Positions 1 through 6,011 of a DNA stretch of 12,101 bases are shown here, in pieces. Position 1 is the stretch's first letter. Each line of letters opens with the position of its first letter. A model generated the notes under the pieces. It was not told the origin of the DNA. It did not search any database and worked only from the letters and a program-made list of their open reading frames with translations. Made by a program: the position numbers and the translations under genes. Source of the DNA: an uncultured Helicobacter sp. (GTDB taxonomy: Bacteria > Campylobacterota > Campylobacteria > Campylobacterales > Helicobacteraceae); the NCBI GenBank assembly GCA_944325475.1, contig CALVAF010000053.1, positions 1 through 12,101 on the forward strand. The letters are read 5' to 3'.

Positions 1-1
1 C

Positions 2-313
2 ACCAAAATTGGTGATAAAATCAATGTGCAAATTAGCTCTAACCAAAATGCGCTACAACTTTTCATGCAAAATATGCAGGATTTTAAAAATCAGCTTAGT
101 AATGTTGGTTTTAGCGAAGTTACTATGGATTTCAAGGACACCAGTGGGAATAGTTTTTCACAAAACAATGGAGGAAATTTCAGTGATTCTCGCCAGCAAA
201 ACTCACAGCAGAATCAAAAGAGGAACGAAAATGGCTTACAAGTTTATCAACAAGCAGAAGAAACAAGTAGGGAAATCTCCCGCTTGGATTTGAGCTTTTC
301 ATATTATGCTTAA
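2..313 (+). CDS. fliK: FliK, flagellar hook-length control protein (C-terminal part, gene runs off the left edge)
   Basis: Reading from base 2 gives 103 codons of open frame ending at the TAA at 311-313. The opening residues (TKIGDKINVQISSNQNALQL) followed by FMQNMQDF and GFSEVTMDF match the conserved C-terminal domain of FliK. In that family this domain switches the flagellar export gate from hook-rod to filament substrates once the hook reaches its length. The remaining tail, after about residue 50, is Gln/Asn/Ser rich and low in complexity, as is common for FliK. The only nearby candidate start (GTG at 26) lies inside the conserved domain, so the real start is left of the window. The stop falls within the ribosome-binding region of the next gene, flgD, and a fliK-flgD-flgE order is known in Helicobacter and Campylobacter. 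The assignment rests on the short C-terminal motif plus this context. Confidence 0.85.
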   Translation, partial: TKIGDKINVQISSNQNALQLFMQNMQDFKNQLSNVGFSEVTMDFKDTSGNSFSQNNGGNFSDSRQQNSQQNQKRNENGLQVYQQAEETSREISRLDLSFSYYA

Positions 314-323
314 GGAGAGTAAA

Positions 324-1313
324 ATGACAGTTTCAAGTAGTAACAATTCTCTTAGTTACACTTCAGATGCCACAGCTAGAACTGCACAAACAGAGACAGG
401 AGGAAATGACACAGCTCAAAGCAATACCAATACTTCTACAAACAGCACTAACACAAATAGTTCTACTAGCAGTACTGCAAGCACTAGCAGTACAGATAGC
501 ACTGGATTCCCCGGAGATACTCCAATTACAAAGGAGGAAGAGGACAATAGCGGCTTAAGCTCAGAAGCTTTTATGCGATTATTCTTAGAACAGCTTAAGA
601 ATCAAGATCCAACAGCACCGATGGACACTCAAGAGATTCTAACCCAAACAGCACAGCTCACCCAAGTAGAAGCACAAACCCAAATGAAAAAAGCAATGGA
701 ACAAATGACAAGTGCAATGGAATCCATGCAAAAAACCAACGAAAAAACTATTGAAGCACAGCAAAAACTGATTGAAACTCAAGAAAAAATGCTAGAAACT
801 ATGGGGACTTTAGCGGGAAGCATTCAAGATAGCAGTATTATTGGTGGATACAACACCATAGGCATGATAGGAAATATCGCTGAAACTCCTTATGTTGCAT
901 TAAATGTTGATAAAAATGAGGCAATCAAGTTTAGTCTTTATTTTGATGAGCCTATTGACCCTACCAAAGGACAACCAAAAATTACTATCCTTGATAAGGA
1001 TAATAAAGTCGTTCGCGAAATTGATCTTGCTGCAAAAGATGAAAATGGAAAATACATTTATGAGGGCAAAGAGGGTTATGTAGAGCTGGAATGGGATACA
1101 AGAGATAATAAAGGGAATTATGTCGATAAAGGGGATTATGTCATCAAAGCCGAATATAATCTTGATTCTAATACCAACCAATACAAACAAACACAACTTG
1201 GAAGAGGGGAAGTGGAAAGTATTTTATTTGATGCAGGTGTGCCTTATGTGAAGCTAGGTGATTACCTAACTGTGCCAATTATTTATGTAACTTCTTATTA
1301 CAAAAAAGACTAA
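324..1313 (+). CDS. flgD: FlgD, flagellar hook assembly (hook cap) protein
   Basis: FlgD forms the temporary cap on the growing hook and allows FlgE subunits to assemble under it. An in-frame ATG at 306 overlaps fliK, but the ATG at 324 has an AAGGAG site at 312-317 with six bases of spacing, so I choose 324 (329 residues). Layout: residues 1-65 are a Ser/Thr/Asn-rich, presumably disordered leader. Residues 78-122 are the hallmark FlgD block (SSEAFMRLFLEQLKNQDPTA, then PMDTQEILTQTAQLTQVEA). Residues 120-160 are Met/Gln/Glu rich and likely helical or coiled coil. Residues 190-285 form the Tudor/Ig-like beta region, including WDTRDNKGNYVDKGDY, typical of FlgD. The protein is longer than the roughly 220-residue enterobacterial FlgD, mainly through the leader and the helical segment. 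The next gene, flgE, starts nine bases after the stop, so the two are surely co-transcribed. Confidence 0.95.
   Translation: MTVSSSNNSLSYTSDATARTAQTETGGNDTAQSNTNTSTNSTNTNSSTSSTASTSSTDSTGFPGDTPITKEEEDNSGLSSEAFMRLFLEQLKNQDPTAPMDTQEILTQTAQLTQVEAQTQMKKAMEQMTSAMESMQKTNEKTIEAQQKLIETQEKMLETMGTLAGSIQDSSIIGGYNTIGMIGNIAETPYVALNVDKNEAIKFSLYFDEPIDPTKGQPKITILDKDNKVVREIDLAAKDENGKYIYEGKEGYVELEWDTRDNKGNYVDKGDYVIKAEYNLDSNTNQYKQTQLGRGEVESILFDAGVPYVKLGDYLTVPIIYVTSYYKKD
465..503 (+). repeat. 18-bp tandem repeat in the flgD Ser/Thr leader
   Basis: ACTAGCAGTAC recurs exactly 18 bases apart (465-475 and 483-493), followed by the similar heptamers TGCAAGC and AGATAGC and then by a third partial ACT. The repeat encodes TSSTAS-TSSTDS-T in the disordered leader of FlgD. 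Because the period is a multiple of three, a gain or loss of units would keep the reading frame and only change linker length. Confidence 0.75.
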
Positions 1314-1322
1314 GGGGGAGCT

Positions 1323-3620
1323 ATGGTAGGATCACTTTATAGCGGAATTAGCGGAATTAAAACCCATCAAACTGGAATTGATGTCACTTCTAATAATATT
1401 GCTAATATTAATACTGCCGGTTTTAGAGCAAATTCCCCTGAGTTTAAGAGCCTCTTTTCTACGAATCTAAACTATATTAATTCTAATTCTTCTGTGGCAA
1501 ATGACTACAATTATGGCGTTACGATTGGCTCTAATGCCATTAATACTAATGATGGGACTTATGTTAGTGCTGATGGGGATTTTAATGTGGCTTATAGTGG
1601 CAAAGGGTGGTTTGTCGTAGGGCTAAACAAAAATGGTGAATTTGATATTAAAAATCCTGATTATACCGGAGTGCAACAAAACTATTTTACACGCGATGGT
1701 TCTTTTAGTCTTGATGGGGAAGGGTATTTGGTTAATTCTAGTGGTTATTATATGTATGGAATCAATCTTGGTAAAATTACCGCTGATGGAACTCTAAGAG
1801 GCACTAATAACCTAGAGCAAGACTATGCTAATCTAGGGGGTTCGCTCCTAGAGCCTATTCAGATACCACAAGAAATGCGTTATCAACCCACTTTGACAAC
1901 TGAAATTAATCTTGCTATTAATCTAAACCGCACCCAAAACCCCAAAGGAATCACTATCTTGCAAGATGAAAATGGCAATTTTAGTATGGAGAAATTCCTT
2001 GCTCTTGATATTAATTCCTTAATGGATTCTAGTGGGAAACTGCTTGATGCGAAAAATTACAAGGACATTACCTTTAGTATTGAGCAAAATGGCGAAACTA
2101 CGGATTATACTTTTACTTATGGTGCAGAAGATGAAAATGGCTTTAAGAGTGTGGGGGAATTAATTGATTTAATCAAAGAGCAAACCGGGCTTGATTTGGC
2201 TTTAAAACTTGATGATTCTGGGAATCCAAGCGATTGCTCTTTGTATCTTAGCAATAACTCCATGCAAGAAATCAATCTTAGCATCAGTGGGAGATTAGCT
2301 CAAAAGCTTGGTTTGAGTGCCAACAATGAAACTTTAAAATCCGCTTTCCAATCCCAAATCCAAGCCTTTAGTGAAACGGCTACTTATCCTAATGGTGCTT
2401 ATGTGAGTTATGAGGGAATGATTTTTCAAAAAAATGGCGAAGAGGAAAATGCTGGGAATCCAATTGATAATCCTGATTTATGGACTTTAGTTGATTCAAG
2501 GAAAGTAAAAAATTATCAAGAAGATATGGAATATGCAGAGGGGGATTTTATCGTTTATGAGGGCAAAATCTACCAAAGAACAGAGGCTGAAATTATAATG
2601 GTAGAAGACCCGCAAACTGGTGAGCTTGTCGCACAAAATCCTGCAGAAGACACAGAGGCTTGGAAGGAGATTGGCGAGAATGTTAGAGGAATGATTGCTG
2701 GGTATGAAGCTGGAAATGTTTATGAAGAAAATGCTATGGTAACCCTCAATGGAATTTTGTATCAAAAAGTCAATGGGGCAGGGGATACAAATCCAACAGA
2801 AGATTCTAGTGGTTGGCGGATTTTAATGACAGATTTCTTAGATAGCACCCAGCTAAATGTCCCAAGTTATGAGACAAACACTGAAGTTTATAGTGATTCT
2901 GGTGAGAAATTTATTCTTAAAAGTGAGTATATTTTGCTAGAGCAGGGCGACCAAACTGCGACTCCACCGATTAATGAGAGGTGGGAGGTTAAAAGTGCAA
3001 TTTATGATAGCACGGGCAAGAACATAATCAGTGAAAATCCGGTGTTTAGTGAGATTTCTTTTAATGCCGATGGCAGTGCTAATGCGGAACCTTTTGAGGT
3101 GCCTTTCCAAGAAGGCAGCATTCAGGTTAATCTTGCACAAAGTAATGATGGTAAGTTTTCTAGTAATTTTGCCTATACTGATTCTGCATTGAAATCCACC
3201 ACACAAGATGGCACAAAGTTAGGCATTATGAATGATATTGTGATTAATGAAGAGGGGATTATCCTTATGAATTTTTCTAATGGCAAAGTAGAGCCTATTG
3301 GTAGAATCGGAATTGCGGCTTTTGTTAATGACCAAGGTTTGAGTAAAATAGGTGGGAATCTTTTTGAAATGAATGTAAGAACTATCAATGGCGAAACCTT
3401 TGTTGTGAGTGGACCACCACTTCTAGCGTGGGAGGAGACAGGGACTGCAAACCTCAAATATGGGCGAGTGCTTGATCATATGCTAGAGACTAGTAATGTT
3501 GATACAGGAACAGCTTTGACAGATTTGATTGTATATCAAAGAGGGTATCAGATGAGTGCAAAGGCAATTACGACAGCAGACCAGCTAATGCAAGAAGCAA
3601 TCCAACTCAAACGCAGCTAA
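1323..3620 (+). CDS. flgE: FlgE-family flagellar hook protein with a repeat-bearing insert
   Basis: This is a subunit of the flagellar hook or a hook paralogue; it is exported through the flagellar type III system and polymerised outside the cell. The start at 1323 has a strong GGGGGAG site right after the flgD stop. Residues 1-40 carry the rod/hook N-terminal signature (LYSGISGIKTHQTGIDVTSN, then NIANINTAGF). Residues 115-150 resemble the FlgE/F/G core (YFTRDGSFSLDGEGYLVNSS). Residues 715-765 form the matching C-terminal helix (LETSNVDTGTALTDLIVYQR, then GYQMSAKAITTADQLMQEAI). The two termini pair in the axial D0 domain. At 765 residues it is long for the family. Much of the excess is residues 351-557, which contain repeated Tyr/Gly/Trp modules annotated separately. 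Helicobacter and Campylobacter usually encode two FlgE-like proteins, and the copy in the fliK-flgD locus is not always the major hook subunit, so whether this is the main hook protein or the paralogue is open. Confidence 0.9.
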   Translation: MVGSLYSGISGIKTHQTGIDVTSNNIANINTAGFRANSPEFKSLFSTNLNYINSNSSVANDYNYGVTIGSNAINTNDGTYVSADGDFNVAYSGKGWFVVGLNKNGEFDIKNPDYTGVQQNYFTRDGSFSLDGEGYLVNSSGYYMYGINLGKITADGTLRGTNNLEQDYANLGGSLLEPIQIPQEMRYQPTLTTEINLAINLNRTQNPKGITILQDENGNFSMEKFLALDINSLMDSSGKLLDAKNYKDITFSIEQNGETTDYTFTYGAEDENGFKSVGELIDLIKEQTGLDLALKLDDSGNPSDCSLYLSNNSMQEINLSISGRLAQKLGLSANNETLKSAFQSQIQAFSETATYPNGAYVSYEGMIFQKNGEEENAGNPIDNPDLWTLVDSRKVKNYQEDMEYAEGDFIVYEGKIYQRTEAEIIMVEDPQTGELVAQNPAEDTEAWKEIGENVRGMIAGYEAGNVYEENAMVTLNGILYQKVNGAGDTNPTEDSSGWRILMTDFLDSTQLNVPSYETNTEVYSDSGEKFILKSEYILLEQGDQTATPPINERWEVKSAIYDSTGKNIISENPVFSEISFNADGSANAEPFEVPFQEGSIQVNLAQSNDGKFSSNFAYTDSALKSTTQDGTKLGIMNDIVINEEGIILMNFSNGKVEPIGRIGIAAFVNDQGLSKIGGNLFEMNVRTINGETFVVSGPPLLAWEETGTANLKYGRVLDHMLETSNVDTGTALTDLIVYQRGYQMSAKAITTADQLMQEAIQLKRS
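2373..2993 (+). repeat. Four tandem CBM5/12-like protein modules inside the hook protein
   Basis: The encoded residues 351-557 hold a recurring pattern, roughly Y-x(2)-G/N-x(2)-V-x-Y/L-x-G-x-I/L-Y/F-Q-K/R, then a Gly/Asn-Pro turn, then W-x-x-V/I/L. Copy 1 spans residues 351-390 (YPNGAYVSYEGMIFQK, then W387). Copy 2 spans 398-451 (YAEGDFIVYEGKIYQR, then W447, with a longer acidic loop between). Copy 3 spans 461-501 (VYEENAMVTLNGILYQK, then W498). Copy 4 spans about 516-557 and is degenerate (EKFILKSEYILLEQGD, then W554). The order of aromatics, glycine, proline and final Trp resembles the chitin-binding ChiA1/CBM5/12 module. The similarity lies mainly in the protein, with little conservation in the DNA, so the duplication is old. 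The resemblance to a binding module is inferred from the pattern alone. Confidence 0.6.
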
Positions 3621-3636
3621 AATGTATTTCTACATT
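3621..3636. terminator. Short hairpin between the convergent flgE and xerH ends
   Basis: AATGTA (3621-3626) and TACATT (3631-3636) form a perfect six-pair AT-rich stem with a four-base loop, in the nine-base gap between the two convergent stop codons and just running into the xerH stop. It is followed by ATTT on the + side, with no real U-run. Its position suits a shared weak terminator, but stability would be low. Confidence 0.3.
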
Positions 3637-4691
3637 ATTTCTGTGGTTGCTTTGAGTTTTTGTTTGTCAAAATGGGTGTAGATTCTCGAAGTCTCCACGC
3701 TTGCATGTCCTAAGGCTTCTTGGACGAGTACCAAATCTTGACTTTTTTGGTAGAGTAGGGTGGCAAAGGAATGTCGTAGCATATGTGCGCCATTTTTTTC
3801 TTTGCGGATTCCATTAGTCAATAATACTTGTTCAACGATTCTGCTGACATAAGCTTGGGTAAGTTTTTTGCCTTTGTGATTGCAAAAGAACAGATCATTT
3901 TCTACTTCATTAGGGCGCGAATTAATCCACAACGAAAAATCACTGCCAAGATTTTTTGCCTTTATCATCACTACACGTGGCTTATTGCCTTTGCCTCGCA
4001 CCTGAATCACATAAAAATCACCATCTAATGTAATGTTCTTGATTTTAAGATTCAACGCCTCTCCTACGCGTATTCCGGTGTAAATAATCATTTTTAAAAG
4101 CAGGCGATTCCTAGCCCCTAAATCTTGGTGCTTAAAAGGGTAGGTGTCAATACCATTTAAAAACTTCTGCACCTCTTCTTCAATCATATATGAAGGCAGT
4201 TTTTGTCCGGCTTTGCCACGCAATCCACCCCAATTTTTTAGTTCGATTCTAAAGATATGGGAAGTGCCATCATCATCTTCATTCTGCTTGTCAATAAAGC
4301 CAAAAAAATTAATGAGAGAGACGCGATAATTTTTCTTTGTCGCATCTGAAAGTGAGCTTGTGTGAATCGTCAAAAACTCTTTTAGCATTTCTTCATCAAT
4401 CTCCCTTAAAGATGCCAATCCAAGATAGCTTAAGTATTCATAAAGCTTTAGTAGTGGTGTAATGTAGGTGTTAATTCCAATTAGTCCGACATTACGGCAT
4501 TGTTTGCAGATTTCTTGTAATTCCTTGATGTTTTGCACGCCTTTACGCAAGGAGTTAAGCTGCAAGGCAATCTCTTTTTTATTTTGGACTTGATGATTGG
4601 ATAGGCTATTTAGCTTGCTATATACAAAACGTTCAATCCAAAATAGCAAATTTCCCGCAAAGTCATCTTTGAAGTCAATGGGATAACGCAT
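3630..4691 (-). CDS. xerH: XerH-type tyrosine recombinase (chromosome dimer resolution)
   Basis: This is a site-specific recombinase that resolves chromosome dimers at dif in Campylobacterota, which use one Xer protein in place of XerC/XerD. The protein has 353 residues. Residues about 65-135 look like the SAM-like core-binding domain and about 165-345 the catalytic domain. All catalytic residues are visible: R208 (TGIRVGE), K234 (RGKGNKPR), H303 and R306 (HMLRHSF), H329 (LGHASVETSRIYTH) and nucleophile Y338. The length and the roughly 60-residue extra N-terminal part agree with XerH rather than phage integrases. The start ATG has AAAGGA six bases upstream. The gene is convergent with flgE and preceded by a promoter and dif-like site, which supports a housekeeping Xer over a mobile-element integrase. 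A genomic-island integrase is the alternative, but less likely. Confidence 0.88.
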   Translation of the reverse strand: MRYPIDFKDDFAGNLLFWIERFVYSKLNSLSNHQVQNKKEIALQLNSLRKGVQNIKELQEICKQCRNVGLIGINTYITPLLKLYEYLSYLGLASLREIDEEMLKEFLTIHTSSLSDATKKNYRVSLINFFGFIDKQNEDDDGTSHIFRIELKNWGGLRGKAGQKLPSYMIEEEVQKFLNGIDTYPFKHQDLGARNRLLLKMIIYTGIRVGEALNLKIKNITLDGDFYVIQVRGKGNKPRVVMIKAKNLGSDFSLWINSRPNEVENDLFFCNHKGKKLTQAYVSRIVEQVLLTNGIRKEKNGAHMLRHSFATLLYQKSQDLVLVQEALGHASVETSRIYTHFDKQKLKATTEIM

Positions 4692-4718
4692 TACTTTTCC
4701 TTTATATTAAATAAAGTT

Positions 4719-4739
4719 TTAAGTTTTGTTGAAACTTAA
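4719..4739. promoter_or_regulatory. Perfect 8-bp inverted repeat in the xerH leader
   Basis: TTAAGTTT (4719-4726) and AAACTTAA (4732-4739) are exact inverted repeats separated by five bases. They lie between the predicted xerH -10 box and the xerH start codon, so they would be in the transcript leader. They could be an RNA hairpin or an operator. The arms share an AAACTT core with the right flank of the dif-like site, which may only reflect AT-rich composition. Confidence 0.4.
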
Positions 4740-4769
4740 AGCTAACTAAAGCTAATTAACAAAACTCTA

Positions 4770-4778
4770 ATTATAGCA
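4770..4778 (-). promoter_or_regulatory. Extended -10 promoter of xerH
   Basis: On the - strand this reads TGCTATAAT, an ideal extended -10 element, about 80 bases upstream of the xerH start. The position expected for a -35 box (about 4792-4798) falls within the dif-like inverted repeat, so recombinase binding there could affect xerH transcription. Confidence 0.6.
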
Positions 4779-4787
4779 AAAAGATTC

Positions 4788-4827
4788 TATTTTTATATTG
4801 AAAACTATAATTTTCAAACTTTTTTTG
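4788..4827. other. dif: Candidate dif site (Xer recombination site)
   Basis: TTGAAAA (4798-4804) and TTTTCAA (4811-4817) are perfect inverted arms around a six-base centre, CTATAA (4805-4810). The right arm extends as AACT followed by a T-tract, and the left flank is also T/A rich. Two recombinase half-sites around a central region of about six bases is the architecture of Xer sites, and in single-Xer systems dif commonly lies next to the recombinase gene, as here, about 100 bases upstream of xerH. The outer borders given (40 bases) are estimated. Confidence 0.65.
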
Positions 4828-4854
4828 GAAGCTAAAAAATGATTTCAAACGCCC

Positions 4855-4860
4855 TATAAT
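4855..4860 (+). promoter_or_regulatory. -10 box of the membrane-protein gene at 4890
   Basis: TATAAT is an exact consensus -10 hexamer located 29 bases upstream of the ATG at 4890. No convincing -35 box is seen, as is usual for sigma-80/70 promoters in Helicobacter. It faces away from the dif-like site and the divergent xerH promoter. Confidence 0.5.
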
Positions 4861-4889
4861 GATTTAATGGGTATCTTTGGGGTTTTTAG

Positions 4890-5456
4890 ATGACAATATC
4901 ACTTAAAGGAAACTTAAATAATGTTGTAACAAATGAGGATAAGATTTTGATTGGCTTAATGCCACTAGCAACTATTATTTCTACGCTGTTTGTATATGGT
5001 GGTTTTGAAAATAATGTTGTATTATTTCTTGCAGGTTTAGCTTTTAATCTTGTGATTCTGATTCTGCTTTATGGGGATTATAGGCGAAAGTTTATATTAG
5101 AGCCTAGAGAATATCCTGTAAGTGTTAATCCATTTTGGCAATGGGTTTCTAAGCTTATATTGGTAATGTGTTGCATAATGCTTACATTTACATTTGTGGT
5201 GCCTTTACATTTTATTGATATCCCATTTCTTGCTTTGTATCTTTTGTATCTTTATTGTGGGTTTAAATTCCTTTATAAGACTAAAAGAATCTATTTGTAT
5301 TTTTTGTTTGATATTGCTAAGGGTATTGTGTATCTACTGCTGCAAAATTTTAGTGAAAGTATAATTTTAGTTACAATCGCTATTTTATGCGGAATAATAA
5401 CGATAGCAATACCTGTGGTTGAGTTTTATAAATATACAAAAGGTAAATATTGTTGA
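4890..5456 (+). CDS. Polytopic membrane protein of unknown function
   Basis: I do not recognise this 188-residue protein. It is strongly hydrophobic, with about six likely membrane segments near residues 19-36, 42-61, 84-104, 108-126, 134-150 and 157-177. Basic residues after the second segment (GDYRRKF), in KTKR near 130 and at the C-terminus (YKYTKGKYC) suggest those parts face the cytoplasm. No catalytic motif or signal cleavage site is visible. A TATAAT box lies upstream, but the ribosome site is weak (only a GGGG stretch 8-11 bases before the ATG). It sits alone between the dif-like site and decayed toxin-antitoxin genes, on the opposite strand to both neighbours, so it looks like an accessory gene. 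After its stop, a weak AAGAG/CTCTT stem (5462-5475) followed by a pyrimidine-rich tract to about 5498 might end transcription. Confidence 0.65.
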   Translation: MTISLKGNLNNVVTNEDKILIGLMPLATIISTLFVYGGFENNVVLFLAGLAFNLVILILLYGDYRRKFILEPREYPVSVNPFWQWVSKLILVMCCIMLTFTFVVPLHFIDIPFLALYLLYLYCGFKFLYKTKRIYLYFLFDIAKGIVYLLLQNFSESIILVTIAILCGIITIAIPVVEFYKYTKGKYC

Positions 5457-5526
5457 TTATAAAGAGTTTCCTCTTCTTCCTCTCCTTTTTGTTTTTTTAA
5501 AAACTCCTTTAAACCCTTTGTATTTG

Positions 5527-5546
5527 CATTTTAAGTTTTTAAAATG
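5527..5546. repeat. AT-rich perfect inverted repeat
   Basis: CATTTTAA (5527-5534) and TTAAAATG (5539-5546) pair perfectly around a GTTT loop. The repeat lies downstream of the membrane-protein gene on the + strand and downstream of the toxin remnant on the - strand. Neither side has a clear U-run, so a terminator role is only possible. Confidence 0.35.
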
Positions 5547-5592
5547 AAATAAAAGACTTTTTAGAACCGCTTTTAGAGGCTTTAATAAAAGC

Positions 5593-5700
5593 TTATAAAT
5601 ATAACCACTCTTTACCATTTTCTAATTCTTGATAGTATAGTGCAGTTTTCCCTGCTCCATTTGTTCCTGCAAAAAATGTAGTTTTTGGTTTTTTATCCAT
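5593..5700 (-). pseudogene. Zeta-toxin-like P-loop protein, truncated to 35 codons
   Basis: The - strand ATG at 5700 opens a 35-codon frame with MDKKPKTTFFAGTNGAGKTA near its start, a textbook Walker A motif (GTNGAGKT), followed by LYYQELENGKE. That combination is characteristic of the N-terminus of zeta-toxin/UDP-GlcNAc kinase-like proteins in Helicobacter and Campylobacter, which normally run to about 200 or more residues. Here a TAA follows soon after, and I find none of the rest of the kinase domain downstream in any frame, so this is the stump of a deleted gene. An AAGGGA site lies upstream of the ATG. It directly follows the antitoxin-like remnant, as in an intact toxin-antitoxin operon. 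Another P-loop ATPase remains possible, since only the Walker A end survives. Confidence 0.55.
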
Positions 5701-5720
5701 TATCTTATCCCTTAAATCAT

Positions 5721-5940
5721 TCAAACAAGATTCTTAGTGTAATACTGCCCTACTTCTAAGTTATGTTTCTCTGCCTCTTGCTTGATTTTAACTATTCCTT
5801 CAAAAGAAAAAAGATTTTCTATCCTCATAGCTTGGAATAGAAAGATTAACTTTTTGGTTAATTAAAAGTCCCTTCTTTTTTAGTTTTTGGTATTCCCCTA
5901 TTACATGGAATGAAATGTTTTTTAAGGTATTATTTTGGAA
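5721..5940 (-). pseudogene. Frameshifted antitoxin-like gene upstream of the zeta-like remnant
   Basis: Two - strand frames join into one protein-like sequence. The first (5940 to 5800) encodes 46 residues including FHVIGEYQKLKKKGLLINQK and VNLSIPSYEDRKS, then ends at a TGA. The second (5828 to 5721) continues with SFEGIVKIKQEAEKHNLEV and GQYYTKNLV. The switch falls in an AAAAGAAAAAAGA stretch (read on the + strand) around 5802-5814, a likely indel site. The upstream end is also lost: a stop lies at 5941-5943 and no start codon precedes the frame. The charged Lys/Glu-rich helix near the end and the position about 20 bases before a zeta-like toxin stub suggest the antitoxin of the same module. 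The family is not recognised, and the antitoxin role is inferred from position. Confidence 0.45.
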
Positions 5941-5958
5941 TCAACCTTTAAAATAAGC

Positions 5959-5974
5959 AAGCTTTTTAAAGCTT
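5959..5974. promoter_or_regulatory. Palindrome in the promoter of the DUF411 gene
   Basis: AAGCTTT (5959-5965) and AAAGCTT (5968-5974) form a seven-base inverted repeat with a two-base centre, placed just upstream of the extended -10 box and covering the expected -35 to spacer region. The position fits an operator for a dimeric regulator. The palindrome is also AT-rich and contains overlapping HindIII-type hexamers, so chance occurrence cannot be excluded. Confidence 0.4.
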
Positions 5975-5976
5975 TG

Positions 5977-5985
5977 TGGTAGAAT
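5977..5985 (+). promoter_or_regulatory. Extended -10 promoter of the DUF411 gene
   Basis: TGGTAGAAT matches the TGn-TAtAAT extended -10 pattern with one mismatch and ends 26 bases before the ATG at 6012. It is the only good promoter in the region. Confidence 0.5.
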
Positions 5986-6011
5986 CAGCATAAAAAAAGA
6001 AAGGCGACATA

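Noticed and set aside
306..323. Upstream ATG start for flgD at 306
   Set aside because: It overlaps the fliK end and has no ribosome site, while the ATG at 324 has AAGGAG at ideal spacing.
465..503. CRISPR-like repeat
   Set aside because: The repeat is a short coding tandem with no spacers and no cas genes in the window.
3173..3457. Antisense open frames within flgE
   Set aside because: They are shadows of a strongly conserved coding region and show no ribosome site or family signature. The same holds for antisense frames in flgD, purU, sppA and lepA.
3630..4691. xerH as the integrase of an integrative element
   Set aside because: There is no tRNA or attachment-site duplication nearby, and the length, catalytic layout and adjacent dif-like site fit the housekeeping Xer.
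5457..5618. A 53-codon Lys/Leu-rich frame on the - strand starting inside the zeta-like stub
   Set aside because: It has no ribosome site and does not resemble the rest of a zeta toxin or any family I know; its composition looks like chance reading of AT-rich DNA.
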